From JABDMH01 sp965223025 (GTDB lineage: Bacteria > Bacteroidota > Bacteroidia > Chitinophagales > Saprospiraceae), in assembly GCA_965223025.1 (NCBI GenBank), contig CBDCVP010000023.1, positions 62,001 through 126,000 of the forward strand: a stretch of 64,000 nt of DNA, read 5' to 3'. A program made the translations under genes and the position numbers. Positions 8,781 through 18,773 of the stretch are shown piece by piece; the first letter of the stretch is position 1; every line of letters starts with the position of its first letter. The notes under the pieces were generated by a model. The model did no database searches. It was not told where the DNA came from and saw only the letters and a program-made list of their open reading frames with translations.

Positions 8781-9770
8781 TCAGTATCCCAACTCTTGAT
8801 AGGCGACAGGGACCCATTTTTCAGATTCAGCAGATATTTCCAGCGCTTCCAGTACGGAAACACAATTCAAAATACTCTGATGTGAACGTGGTTCTTTACC
8901 GGTTCGGAACATCTCCACCATATCTACATAATTTTTTGCAGGGTCAGTCTCTTCAACAGTGGATTGTAACTTAATTAGTCCCACTTTGGTTTCAACAAAT
9001 GTTTCCCAACCGCGAGACACACTTTTAAAAATCAGTGTGGCAAATAATCCCGAGGAAAACTCCAGACTGGCATTTCCATATTGTCCGTTTCTGCTGACCT
9101 TGACACGCTTTATATCTTCTCCAAATATGCACATTAGGGGTTGCAAAATATGCACTCCATAGAAAAACACACCTCCGTACTTCGAATCCAAATCTACTGG
9201 TCCGGTTCTGATGACCTGACTGATGTTGCCCATGTTCTTTACTTGTCGGATAAGGTCCTGTGTGGTGTCGCTATGTGCAACAGAACTGTATGAAGTTACA
9301 GGTGTATCTACTTTTCGCGCCATTTGAAGAAATGCTCTTCCTTTGTCTGACCGGTAACAGAACGGTTTGTCGATAAAGGCTGGAACTCCCGCTTTTACGA
9401 ATGGCATTGCCGCTTCGAGATGATATTTTGGGTGTCGATGATCCACAATGAGGGCATCAATTTTGCCCAACATGTCGATGGGAGTTTTTACCTGATATGG
9501 GATCGCACCGTTTTCCATAGCCTTTTTTGCAAAGGCGTCGGTCTCTCCCCACACGTATTTAACCTCGACCCCTGGAAACTGCTTGTTAATATTGAAGATT
9601 TTGCCAAATCCAACAGTGTGTGAATTTTCGGCCCCAATAATGCCAATCCTGATGTGATTGGACGGGCGGTTGCCATTAAGCAAAGGAGCACTCGCTGCCA
9701 ATCCTCCTGGGGTCGCTGACAAAGCCACCCCACTGCCTATGGCTTTTAAAAAGGATCTTCTGCTTTTCAT
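8781..9770 (-). CDS. Gfo/Idh/MocA family oxidoreductase, Tat-exported
   Basis: 329 residues. The N-terminus reads SRRSFLKAIGSG with a hydrophobic tail, a twin-arginine leader. A Rossmann start follows (IRIGIIGAENSHTVG), then DALIVDHRHPKYHLEAA and the dinucleotide/substrate motif FIDKPF, equivalent to the family's EKP with Asp in place of Glu. The C-terminal domain is short. Family members oxidise or epimerise sugars with bound NAD(P); exported members (like glucose-fructose oxidoreductase) carry the cofactor through Tat. It converges on the SLC13 gene and is followed upstream (in its own direction) by an ECF sigma gene on the same strand. Confidence 0.85.
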   Translation of the reverse strand: MKSRRSFLKAIGSGVALSATPGGLAASAPLLNGNRPSNHIRIGIIGAENSHTVGFGKIFNINKQFPGVEVKYVWGETDAFAKKAMENGAIPYQVKTPIDMLGKIDALIVDHRHPKYHLEAAMPFVKAGVPAFIDKPFCYRSDKGRAFLQMARKVDTPVTSYSSVAHSDTTQDLIRQVKNMGNISQVIRTGPVDLDSKYGGVFFYGVHILQPLMCIFGEDIKRVKVSRNGQYGNASLEFSSGLFATLIFKSVSRGWETFVETKVGLIKLQSTVEETDPAKNYVDMVEMFRTGKEPRSHQSILNCVSVLEALEISAESEKWVPVAYQELGY

Positions 9771-9920
9771 GTGTACTTTTCTTAAAGTAGTGTAAAGGTT
9801 GTTGTTATATAGTTCAATGCCTTGTGCCCTATTGACTCAAGTGCTTTTCATAACAAAATAACGAATATTCTTGAGCCCATTTCAAATCTGATCTCCAATT
9901 AGTACAGGTTCAAAGTCACA

Positions 9921-10502
9921 CTAAAATGTCAGATGGTGGGCCATCTTAAGAGTAGAATCGCTCATCTTCAGTTTCTTTATGGCACGATATAATTGATTGG
10001 CTACGACTTGGTAAGAGATGGACAAGGTGTCTCCGATTTCCTGTAAACTCAAATTATGATAGTACTTCAAGTAGAGTATTTCTCTCTGCCTAGGGGGTAG
10101 CTCATTAAGGAGAAAAGCAATGACTTTCTTGTTCTGATCAGCGCACTCTTTCTTAATGGTGATTTCTTCTGGACTCATGGTAAAAAACTGGTCACTAACG
10201 ACATGTTGATCTAACTCTACGCAAGAGACTTTTCTCCGCCTGATCTCTCCCCTAAGTAGGCGTCGGCGGAAAGAAGCCAAGAGATATGCGTCCAGATTAC
10301 TTACTTCTTCACTCAGGCCAGCACGACTGTGCGACAGTTTGAGGAAGAAATCTTGAATCACGTCTTTTACCAGCTCCTCATCATTGACCAATCTCAATCC
10401 ATAATCATACAGTTTTGAGTAGTAGGCAAAAAACAGCTCAGAGAAAGCCTCCTTCTCCCCTGCCTTGAAAGCAATCCAAAGTGTTGCACAGTCCTTATTC
10501 AT
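9921..10502 (-). CDS. RNA polymerase ECF-type sigma-70 factor
   Basis: 193 residues. Region 2 is visible around residues 20-90 (FSELFFAYYSKLYDYGLR, ELVKDVIQDFFLKL) and region 4 around 125-180 with the helix-turn-helix (LPPRQREILYLKYYHNLS, LQEIGDTLSISYQVVANQ). This is the Bacteroidota ECF group that pairs with FecR-type anti-sigma factors. The fecR-like gene starts 191 bases away on the opposite strand, so the two are divergent rather than in the usual tandem order. Expected to drive transcription of the TonB receptor that follows FecR. Confidence 0.9.
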   Translation of the reverse strand: MNKDCATLWIAFKAGEKEAFSELFFAYYSKLYDYGLRLVNDEELVKDVIQDFFLKLSHSRAGLSEEVSNLDAYLLASFRRRLLRGEIRRRKVSCVELDQHVVSDQFFTMSPEEITIKKECADQNKKVIAFLLNELPPRQREILYLKYYHNLSLQEIGDTLSISYQVVANQLYRAIKKLKMSDSTLKMAHHLTF

Positions 10503-10693
10503 GCTGGATATGATGCTGTCTTAAGCCTAAGTTAACTGAATATATGGTAAAGCAATGCATAGCATATGTTAAAATGAGGCTCAGTCATCCATGGCTAATT
10601 TAGATTTTTTTCTGAAATCGGTGTTAAAACGGTGATTGGAAAGACTCTCTCTTATGGTAAGCTGCTTTTTCTGAGCATGTCACAATAGTTAGA

Positions 10694-11722
10694 ATGCGGG
10701 ATAAACTCAATCATACATTAGCCGATCTCCTGGAGGATGAATCGTTTATGAATTGGATCAGAGGAGAATCCGAAGGGCATAGCGCTTTTTGGGATACTTG
10801 GATCAGATTAAATCCAGACAATAGAAAGCTCGTTGAAAAGGCGAGAGCCATTATTTTGGGCCTTCCCTTTGACTATAAACCACTGGATGTTGATCAAGAA
10901 TCAATACAACTTGAATGGGATAAGCTACAGCATAGGGTACAACAAAGCGTCGGCTCCATGCCTGAAATAAGAGAACCTATTAAGAAATCTCATACGATTT
11001 GGAAATGGGGATGGAGAATTGCTGCTTCATTGGTTTTTTTCGTGGCATTGGGATTCTTAATACAACAATATGCGATCAATCCCATGGTCACGCACCAGAC
11101 TCCATTTGGACAGCAACTGAGTGTTGTCTTGTCGGATGGCACCCTCATTGATATGAATGCCAATTCAAAGGTGAGCTATCGCAAACAAGAACCCAGGAAG
11201 GTGTGGCTCGATGGTGAAGCCTTTTTTCAGGTTAGAAAAAAGCCTTTAACCGGAGCTCCTTTCAAAGTGATTACTAATGATTTGACGGTCGAAGTACTTG
11301 GTACGGCTTTCAACGTAGTGGAAAGAAAATACAGAACAGAGGTTATACTCGAGGAGGGTAAGGTAAAACTCGATCTCAGAAGGGACTTTGAGTCCGAGTT
11401 GTATATGGAACCTGGAGATTTGGTGACTTTTTCTGCTAAGTCACAAAAAAAAGTGGAAAAACGTCAAGTGCAGCCTGGCCCACTGACTTCGTGGAAGGAT
11501 GGCATCTTGCAATTTGAGGATGTACCGGTAATCAAGGTGATGCAGAGAATAGAAGACATTTATGGTTGGCGGGCGATCTATCAAGATGAGAACCTACAGA
11601 CTAGAAATATATCTATTCCTCTGCCCTCCAATGATTTGGAAAGTGTTTTGATGCTACTTAACCAGGCGATTGGGATAGAAATCGAAAAATTACCGGAGGA
11701 CAAGGTTTTATTGCTTTACTGA
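10694..11722 (+). CDS. FecR family anti-sigma factor (FecR + DUF4974)
   Basis: 342 residues. A cytoplasmic N-terminal region of about 100 residues (with LADLLEDESFMNWIRGE) is followed by one membrane helix at roughly 105-125 (RIAASLVFFVALGFLI), the FecR periplasmic domain from about 133 (TPFGQQLSVVLSDGT, VWLDGEAFFQV, VEVLGTAFNV) and a DUF4974 domain at the C-terminus (LQFEDVPVIKVMQRIEDIYG). It should hold the divergent ECF sigma factor at the membrane until signalled by the STN domain of the TonB receptor that begins 114 bases downstream. Confidence 0.9.
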   Translation: MRDKLNHTLADLLEDESFMNWIRGESEGHSAFWDTWIRLNPDNRKLVEKARAIILGLPFDYKPLDVDQESIQLEWDKLQHRVQQSVGSMPEIREPIKKSHTIWKWGWRIAASLVFFVALGFLIQQYAINPMVTHQTPFGQQLSVVLSDGTLIDMNANSKVSYRKQEPRKVWLDGEAFFQVRKKPLTGAPFKVITNDLTVEVLGTAFNVVERKYRTEVILEEGKVKLDLRRDFESELYMEPGDLVTFSAKSQKKVEKRQVQPGPLTSWKDGILQFEDVPVIKVMQRIEDIYGWRAIYQDENLQTRNISIPLPSNDLESVLMLLNQAIGIEIEKLPEDKVLLLY

Positions 11723-11836
11723 TATAGCGCTTAAGGACCAGGTAAAGTCACATGGCGAACCATTTCTGAATCTTGGAAAGTGACCTTTCCCGGACCCTAG
11801 GCAGCTATGTCTCACAGGGACAATGGTCCTTAAAGG

Positions 11837-14800
11837 ATGCGAATGAAAATTATCGAAATGAACGGATTTCAAGATAGGCAAGGATGTAGGCGACGTCTCA
11901 TATGGATAATGCCTTTGTTGTTGATGCTTCTTTCTGTACCTGCTTTCTCAAGTATGGATCGATTGGTCAGTAAAAAGGATATACTCCTGACTGAGGCACT
12001 GAACCTCTTGAGCGAACAATACCAGGTCTTATTTGCCTACGATGCAGATCTGCTGCGAAACATTAGAGTCGATGGAGACCTCAGTAAGTACCAGACCTTG
12101 GAGGCATCGGTTCATGGCCTGCTGCAAAATTCGGGACTAAAGTACAATCGCATAGGACCAAAATATTGTGTCATTTACAAAGATACGCGAAAGGGAACTC
12201 GAAGTAAGAAGAAGCTGGAGCGTAAAATCAGACAGATTCAGAATCTGAGTAGTAATGGTTCCATCAGTTTGCAAAGAAGTACCGTTGAAGATGAAAGTCG
12301 GGTGCCAGTTCGGGCCCTCAGTCGAGGACTCCACGATCTAAAGAAGCAAAGTCGCAAGCTGGACCAAGATCCGGCTGGACTCAAAGGTACGGTGGTAGAT
12401 GGTGAGACCGGTGAGCCACTGATCGGTGCCAATATTACGATCGTGGGTACTAGCTATGGTGCTGCCACAGATTTGGATGGAGAATATGAGATACACAATA
12501 TTACAGCTGGAAGTTACACGGTCAGATTTAGTTACATAGGTTATAAGGTCTGGGATCAGGCGGATGTTCAGTTGATTCCTGGTGAAATCTTGGAACTCAA
12601 TGGAACAATGAGCCCGGAAAGTTTGCTAGGCGTGGAGGTGGTAGTGTCAGCGCAGGCGAAAGGCCAAATGGCGGCGATCAATCAACAACGCGCTTCTAGT
12701 GCCATCACTAATATAGTGGCATCTGATAGAATCAAGGAAGTGCCGGACGTCAATGCGGCAGAATCCATTGGACGATTACCTGGTGTTTCTCTGAAACGAT
12801 CTGGTGGAGAAGGCAATAAGATTGTGGTCCGTGGACTCTCGCCTCAATATACCATAGTGGAAGTCGATGGTGTGAGGCTTTCAGGTGTGGATGGAGACAG
12901 AAGCGTTGGTCTTAGCGTGATATCATCAGAGATGCTGGAGGGTATCGAGTTGTCCAAAAGCTTGACTCCTGATAAAGATGCAGATGCTATAGGAGGAGTT
13001 GTCAATTTACGACTCAAGGAGGCAGAAGAGGGCTTTCACTACAAAGTTCTGGCACTTGGGGGGTACAATAGCCTCGAAAAAAGCTTCAACAACTACAAGT
13101 TTTCTGGAAGCATCAGCAACCGGTTTTTTGATGATAAATTTGGAGTACTGGTGAATGGTGGCCAGGAGCGAGTGATCAGATCTTCAGATCGATTTAGTGC
13201 CAGTTATGGTAAAAACATCGCAGCAACGCCGGAACTCTTTACATCCAGCGCCAACATCACAGAGGGAATTGCGGTGAGGAAGAGGACTCATGCCAGCTTA
13301 ATGTTGGACTTCAAAACAGACTTTATGAAAATGAAGTTCAACAATTTCTACAGCCGTATGGTGAATGAGAATGAGTTTCGAGAAAACATTTTTCGTTTCA
13401 ACAGCAACGACTTTAGACACCACATCGCGTCTTCAAACCCAATGGAGAGTATTCAATCCCATTCCTTGCGCACTACTTTCAATCCCATCAAAACAGAGTT
13501 GAATGTCGATTTGACCTACAGCATTACTAAGCTGGATTCAGACCGCGATCAGTATAATTTTGAAGATAATCATGTACTAGGAGGGAGTAGTATTTCGGAA
13601 AACCAAAAGTTGTTTGCGCAGCCATCATCCCTGATCGATCAATTTTTTGATATTAGCTCTGGCCGCAAGTCCCTTCTGTTAGACAATGTGAGATCTACCT
13701 CAATTCGGGATGACATTACTAAGACCGTGCATCTTAGCTGGAAGGTGCCCTTTCGCTTTTTCGAGGACGTATCGGGGTATCTAAAGATCGGTGGTAAGTA
13801 CGCACGCAAAGATCGAAGCAATGATACTGAGAGTAAACAAGCCTACTACTGGGGAGGTATAGGTATCGGCAGGGTGAGCCAGTTGGTCTATCCAGCATAT
13901 CCAGATTTTCTCACCAGGGAGGATGTTGGTATTTCCAATGCCGAAGGTGTGGTCGGAGCAAATTTTATTGATCCGGATTATGACTATGGTGAGATCCTGG
14001 ATGGAAGGTATGATCTCGGGTGGTCAGCTGATCTAGCCAAGCTAAAATCCGTCCATGATAATCTATATGAAATGCATGGCAGTACGATTCAGTGGGATCA
14101 GGGTGTCCAGTCAAACAATAACGATTTTACCAATACCGAAGAGCTCACTGCAGGTTATATCATGACCGAGATTAATCTTGGTAAGAAAATTATGTTGCTG
14201 CCGGGAGTGCGTTACGAGCGGATGCAGACAAATTATGCTGCCAGGTATCTGCTGGAAGATCCCTTCGATCCAGATGGACTCAAGTGGGCAAGAGATGTCA
14301 GTGCCAATCGTGAAAATACTCATTGGTTTCCCAGCATCAATATGAAGATTGACTTGAATGAGTGGAGTGACATTCGAGCTGCAGCCTATAAAAGTGCTTC
14401 TCGACCTGATTATAGATTTTTGTCTCCTGGAATCACCGCCAATGGTGATAGGACCAACTTGACTTCATATAATCCGTTTCTGAAGCCTTCCCTGGCGGAC
14501 AACTATGATTTGGGTATTTCATTTTTCACAAATAAACTGGGACTCTTCACTGTTAATGGATTCTATAAAGAAATCGAAGATTTGATCTACCGATTACCGG
14601 TCTATCAGCCCGAGTATTTCGATCGATTGGAAGGCGCCCCAAATTCACTAGTCGAGTCATTAAGAGCACCTAGGGTACTATATGATGATGAGCTCTATAA
14701 AGAATCTGGAACCAAGAACAATAACATACCAATTAATAATCCCAATACAGCTTTTTTCCGAGGATTTGAGATCAGTTGGCAGACGAATTTTTGGTATTTG

Positions 14801-15286
14801 CCTGGTGTGTTACGTGGACTTGTACTGGATCTTAATTATTCGAGAATATGGTCTAAAACACAGTTTCCATACTTAGATATTGTGACGACTTTTGATGACT
14901 CCGGGATTATCCCAATCCCCGTGGAGACACCTCAGTATGCTACACGGGAGGCTAGGATGCTAGACCAGCCTACTACCCTCTTTAATGCAAGGATCGGTTG
15001 GGACTTGGGTGGTTTTTCATCAAGACTTTCGTTTCGTTATCAGGGTTCAACCATCCGACGACTTGATCCGGTGCACAGTCTATTAGATGAGGTGACGGGT
15101 GATGTTTTTCGGATTGATTTTGCACTAAAGCAAAAGATCGCCAAGAACTTCTCGTTCCTGATGGATTTGGCCAACATCAATGAATTTATCGATGATGCTA
15201 ACCTCCATGCATTGGAGTTTGTCATGCCGACTTCGAGTGAGTTTTACGGCTTTACCGCTCAATTTGGATTCAGATATGAGTTTTAG
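11837..15286 (+). CDS. TonB-dependent transducer-receptor with STN domain (TIGR01782-like plug)
   Basis: 1149 residues. After a signal peptide (LIWIMPLLLMLLSVPAFS) comes an STN signalling domain at about 45-115 (LLTEALNLLSEQYQVLFAY), a CarboxypepD-like domain at about 180-262 (GTVVDGETGEPLIGANI, TDLDGEYEI), a plug at about 275-390 (EVPDVNAAESIGRLPGVSL, IVVRGLSPQYTIVEVDG, DKDADAIGGVVNLRL) and a long barrel ending in RYEF. The plug wording matches the TonB-Xanth-Caul type rather than SusC. There is no SusD partner. The STN domain and the flanking FecR/sigma pair indicate trans-envelope induction by its own ligand, which is unknown. The secreted repeat protein 86 bases downstream may be co-expressed. 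Confidence 0.9.
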   Translation: MRMKIIEMNGFQDRQGCRRRLIWIMPLLLMLLSVPAFSSMDRLVSKKDILLTEALNLLSEQYQVLFAYDADLLRNIRVDGDLSKYQTLEASVHGLLQNSGLKYNRIGPKYCVIYKDTRKGTRSKKKLERKIRQIQNLSSNGSISLQRSTVEDESRVPVRALSRGLHDLKKQSRKLDQDPAGLKGTVVDGETGEPLIGANITIVGTSYGAATDLDGEYEIHNITAGSYTVRFSYIGYKVWDQADVQLIPGEILELNGTMSPESLLGVEVVVSAQAKGQMAAINQQRASSAITNIVASDRIKEVPDVNAAESIGRLPGVSLKRSGGEGNKIVVRGLSPQYTIVEVDGVRLSGVDGDRSVGLSVISSEMLEGIELSKSLTPDKDADAIGGVVNLRLKEAEEGFHYKVLALGGYNSLEKSFNNYKFSGSISNRFFDDKFGVLVNGGQERVIRSSDRFSASYGKNIAATPELFTSSANITEGIAVRKRTHASLMLDFKTDFMKMKFNNFYSRMVNENEFRENIFRFNSNDFRHHIASSNPMESIQSHSLRTTFNPIKTELNVDLTYSITKLDSDRDQYNFEDNHVLGGSSISENQKLFAQPSSLIDQFFDISSGRKSLLLDNVRSTSIRDDITKTVHLSWKVPFRFFEDVSGYLKIGGKYARKDRSNDTESKQAYYWGGIGIGRVSQLVYPAYPDFLTREDVGISNAEGVVGANFIDPDYDYGEILDGRYDLGWSADLAKLKSVHDNLYEMHGSTIQWDQGVQSNNNDFTNTEELTAGYIMTEINLGKKIMLLPGVRYERMQTNYAARYLLEDPFDPDGLKWARDVSANRENTHWFPSINMKIDLNEWSDIRAAAYKSASRPDYRFLSPGITANGDRTNLTSYNPFLKPSLADNYDLGISFFTNKLGLFTVNGFYKEIEDLIYRLPVYQPEYFDRLEGAPNSLVESLRAPRVLYDDELYKESGTKNNNIPINNPNTAFFRGFEISWQTNFWYLPGVLRGLVLDLNYSRIWSKTQFPYLDIVTTFDDSGIIPIPVETPQYATREARMLDQPTTLFNARIGWDLGGFSSRLSFRYQGSTIRRLDPVHSLLDEVTGDVFRIDFALKQKIAKNFSFLMDLANINEFIDDANLHALEFVMPTSSEFYGFTAQFGFRYEF

Positions 15287-15372
15287 TCCTTCTGGGTGTA
15301 AAGAGGACTCATGCCGCATATTTATTAGTTGTTTAAAAAAAATTGACACTTAACTTTTAAAAAAATGAGAAC

Positions 15373-18300
15373 ATGAAAAGAGAATTTACAAGATATGTTT
15401 TCAGCACCTTGCTTTTATTTTTGGTGACGATTCTTTCTGTCTTTGCCCAAGTTCCGGCTGAACAGGAAGTGATTGTTATCGAAGGTGGAATTGAGAATGC
15501 TGGACTTTTGGAGACAACGATCAATAGTGACACTTTAGCGGGTGGTGTTCGCATCAATCCGAATCGAGTTTACATGTTGAAGAAGGATCAAATCTACTAC
15601 CAGCAATCACGAATACAGTTTGGCGGTGATGGTGTCTCAGACACTACCTCGACCCTGACCATTGTAGGAGAGGAGGGAGGAAATAAGCCGATCATTTTGA
15701 TGTCACCGAAAGATGGTGGCGATGCATTTGTAAATCTTGTGCATGGCTCTTTGACATTGAAAAATCTCTACCTTCCTATCAGGACCACAAGTGATAAGGT
15801 AGCTGCTTTCTATCGCTTATTTAGGGCTAACCAAACGCTCCGAGTGGAAGATTGCGTGACGGAGTATGGTGGTGGTGACATGTTTCAACTCGGCGAAGTA
15901 AGTGGGAAGGCCAACATCTATTTCATTAATACCTATTTCCGGGATGCCAATCGATGGGCCAATGGTTGGAATACAGCACTCTTCGCGCGTGGCACCAATG
16001 GAGAAGCCATCGATACAGTGTGGATTGAAAACTGTACCGCTTCTAATCCAGGATTAACCTTCTTTGGGAAACTGAACCCTATCAGGTTTTTCTATTTCAA
16101 CCATAACACGATTGTCAACGTAGCAAAATATGTCTTCTTCTTTGAACAATACGAGGAGGCATACTTTACCAATAACCTCTTTATCAATTGTAACTGGGAG
16201 GGGGAATGTCAGTCTACCTATGAGACTCAGATCCAAAGTCAGCAGGATGTGAAAAGTGGACCAGCCGGTGTGACCAACATCATGAGGATTAACCAGGATA
16301 TCTGGGATCTTGGCCATGGCTATGCACCTGCGATGGAGGATGTTAAGTTTTTGTCTTCAAATAATCTACATTATACGAGCCCCTTTTTGGAATCGTATTA
16401 CAAGGGTGAATTTAATACGGTAGCCGATTATCCGTTATCTAGTCGTACCTGGTCTGCAGAGATCGGTGAGGGTGACATTCCGATTCAGGTGGAGAATGTC
16501 CCTCCCCAGTTCTTGAATGATCTTACCAAGGAGCTGATTGAGGAGTACCCAGGGATTATTGCAGAAGGTAACTACGATAACACCATGGATCCTGAAATGG
16601 TGACAAAAGGTATCGCCAGTCAAGAAATTGGAGATGAATTTGCCAAGTGGGGTAGAAACAATTATGGCGTAGCTGCAGATGGAGAGACCTTTGACAATGT
16701 TGCGATTGCCTTTGGTGATCAAGATCCAACCACAGTGCCTGGTCCAGGAACAGAAAATGGTCAGGGATTTGCAAATGTGACTGATCTCTTAGAGGATTTT
16801 TCTTATCAAGCTGATGTACGCTCCACCATCGACGGTCGTCATCTCGGTTCTTTGGCGTGGTTCCCAGATGAGATGCAGAGCTTTGATAGCGAAGCCGCGA
16901 TGAATGGTGTCATTGACTATTACAACAGTTTACTCACACCAGCTGTGATGGGTGACACGGTTTGGATTCCCGGTGGAGTCGAAAATGCCGGACTGCTAGA
17001 AACCACCATCAACAGTGATACGCTGGCTGGTGGTGTTAGGGTCAATCCGAATCGAGTGTACGCACTCTATAAGAATACGATTTACTTCCAACAATCAAGA
17101 ATTCAATTTGGAGGAGATGGTGTTTCTGATACTACTTCCACATTGACCCTGATTGGTGAAAGTGGAGGAAATAAACCCATCATCTTGATGTCGCCGAAGG
17201 ATGGCGGAGATGCCTTTGTCAATCTGGTGCATGGCTCGCTGACATTGAGGAATCTCTACCTACCGATCCGCACGACAAGCGATAAGGTAGCTGCTTTCTA
17301 CCGCTTATTCCGGGCTAATCAAACACTGCGTGTGGAAGATTGTGTGACAGAGTATGGTGGTGGCGACATGTTTCAGCTTGGCGAGGTGAGTGGGAAAGCC
17401 AACATCTATTTTAAGAACACCTATTTCCGGGATGCAAACAGGTGGGCCAATGGTTGGAATACAGCTCTTTTTGCACGGGGTACCAATGGCGAAGCCATTG
17501 ATACGGTATGGATTGAAAACTGTACTGCATCCAATCCAGGACTCACATTCTTTGGAAAGTTGAACCCGATAAAGTTTTTCTTTTTTGACCACAACACGAT
17601 TGTCAACGTAGCCAAATACGTGTTTTTCTTTGAGCAATATGAAGAAGCATATTTTACCAATAACCTGTTTATCAATTGCAATTGGGAAGGCGAGTGTCAA
17701 TCGACCTATGAAACACAAATACAAAGCCAACAAGATGTGAAAAGCGGACCTGCGGGTGTGACCAATATCATGAGGATTAATCAAGACATCTGGCAGCTCG
17801 GACACGGATATGTACCTGCGATGGAGGACGTGAAATTTTTATCATCCAATAATCTGCATTTTACAAGTCCTTACCTGGAATCTTACTACAAGGGTGAGTT
17901 TAACTCAATAGCAGATTATCCGCTTTCTAATCGCACCTGGTCAGCAGAAGTCGGTGATGATGATGTTCCAATTCAAGTCGAGAATGTACCTCCCCGGTTC
18001 TTGAATGATCTCACTATGCAACTGATAGAGGAGTATCCTGGAATCATTGCGGAAAATAATTATGATAATACGGAGGATCCACAAATGATTACTGAGGGCA
18101 TCGCAAACCAGGAGGTAGGAGATGAATTTGCCAAATGGGGAAGGAATAATTACGGGGTAGCCGCAGATGGAGAGACTTTTGACAATGTGTTGATTGCTTT
18201 CGGTGATCAAGATCCCACCACCGTACCTGGAGTGGAGACGGAAAATGGCGAGGGCTTTGCAGATGTCATGGATCTGATGGAGAATTTTGCGTACCAGAGT

Positions 18301-18714
18301 GATATTCGGTCAAAGATTGATGGACGGCCTTTGGGATCGCTGGCATGGTGGGCAGATGAATTAGAAACTTATGATGGAAAGGAGGCACTAGCCAATGTGG
18401 TAAGTTACTATGAGGACTTACTTACTTCGACAGCTGTAAAGGATGAATTTCCCAGCGAGTACAATTTGCACAATTATCCTAATCCATTTACTGCCAGCAC
18501 GGTCATTGACTTTACGCTTCCAGAGACAAGCGATGTCCGCTTGACTGTGTCAGATATATCAGGCAAGACTCTGGTTTCTTTAGTGGATCAGAGAATGAAC
18601 GCTGGTTCGTATGGCATTGAATGGAATGCCACAAGTCACTCACCTGGCTTGTATTTCTACACGATTCGAATCGATGACGTGAGCACCACAAGAAAACTGG
18701 TGTTACTGAAATAA
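15373..18714 (+). CDS. T9SS-secreted protein with two tandem beta-helix-like repeats
   Basis: 1113 residues. A signal peptide (to about residue 26) is followed by two long copies of one unit: residues 38 to about 525 and 534 to about 1020 (period 496 residues, 1488 bases). By eye the copies are about 87% identical overall and above 90% over the first 300 residues, while synonymous positions differ heavily. Each unit has short beta strands with Asn/Ile ladders (e.g. YFTNNLFINCNWEGE), suggesting a right-handed parallel beta-helix related to DUF4957/DUF5123 or pectate-lyase-like proteins. The last ~85 residues are a T9SS type A sorting domain (NYPNPFTAS ... GLYFYTIRI ... KLVLLK). It lies 86 bases after the STN receptor gene and could act on the same substrate. 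Function not established. Confidence 0.8.
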   Translation: MKREFTRYVFSTLLLFLVTILSVFAQVPAEQEVIVIEGGIENAGLLETTINSDTLAGGVRINPNRVYMLKKDQIYYQQSRIQFGGDGVSDTTSTLTIVGEEGGNKPIILMSPKDGGDAFVNLVHGSLTLKNLYLPIRTTSDKVAAFYRLFRANQTLRVEDCVTEYGGGDMFQLGEVSGKANIYFINTYFRDANRWANGWNTALFARGTNGEAIDTVWIENCTASNPGLTFFGKLNPIRFFYFNHNTIVNVAKYVFFFEQYEEAYFTNNLFINCNWEGECQSTYETQIQSQQDVKSGPAGVTNIMRINQDIWDLGHGYAPAMEDVKFLSSNNLHYTSPFLESYYKGEFNTVADYPLSSRTWSAEIGEGDIPIQVENVPPQFLNDLTKELIEEYPGIIAEGNYDNTMDPEMVTKGIASQEIGDEFAKWGRNNYGVAADGETFDNVAIAFGDQDPTTVPGPGTENGQGFANVTDLLEDFSYQADVRSTIDGRHLGSLAWFPDEMQSFDSEAAMNGVIDYYNSLLTPAVMGDTVWIPGGVENAGLLETTINSDTLAGGVRVNPNRVYALYKNTIYFQQSRIQFGGDGVSDTTSTLTLIGESGGNKPIILMSPKDGGDAFVNLVHGSLTLRNLYLPIRTTSDKVAAFYRLFRANQTLRVEDCVTEYGGGDMFQLGEVSGKANIYFKNTYFRDANRWANGWNTALFARGTNGEAIDTVWIENCTASNPGLTFFGKLNPIKFFFFDHNTIVNVAKYVFFFEQYEEAYFTNNLFINCNWEGECQSTYETQIQSQQDVKSGPAGVTNIMRINQDIWQLGHGYVPAMEDVKFLSSNNLHFTSPYLESYYKGEFNSIADYPLSNRTWSAEVGDDDVPIQVENVPPRFLNDLTMQLIEEYPGIIAENNYDNTEDPQMITEGIANQEVGDEFAKWGRNNYGVAADGETFDNVLIAFGDQDPTTVPGVETENGEGFADVMDLMENFAYQSDIRSKIDGRPLGSLAWWADELETYDGKEALANVVSYYEDLLTSTAVKDEFPSEYNLHNYPNPFTASTVIDFTLPETSDVRLTVSDISGKTLVSLVDQRMNAGSYGIEWNATSHSPGLYFYTIRIDDVSTTRKLVLLK
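15484..18441 (+). repeat. In-frame tandem duplication, period 1488 bp
   Basis: Unit 1 runs from 15484 to about 16953 and unit 2 from 16972 to about 18441. Both begin with Gly-Gly-(Ile/Val)-Glu-Asn-Ala-Gly-Leu-Leu and end near a Tyr-Tyr-x-x-Leu-Leu-Thr motif. Protein identity is high while many third codon positions differ, so this is an old duplication held by selection, not a recent copy or an assembly artefact. Confidence 0.85.
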
Positions 18715-18773
18715 GTGGAAGCGCAACCTATGGTGATGAGGACAAACTCTTGATCCCCATGGAATTTGCAGCA

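Noticed and set aside
8467..8817. Minus-strand ORF of 116 codons between the SLC13 and Gfo/Idh genes
   Set aside because: Overlaps the 3' ends of two solid genes and its product has no family features; a chance frame.
11837..15286. SusC of a SusCD pair
   Set aside because: The plug and barrel are of the TonB-Xanth-Caul type and the next gene is a T9SS repeat protein, not a SusD lipoprotein.
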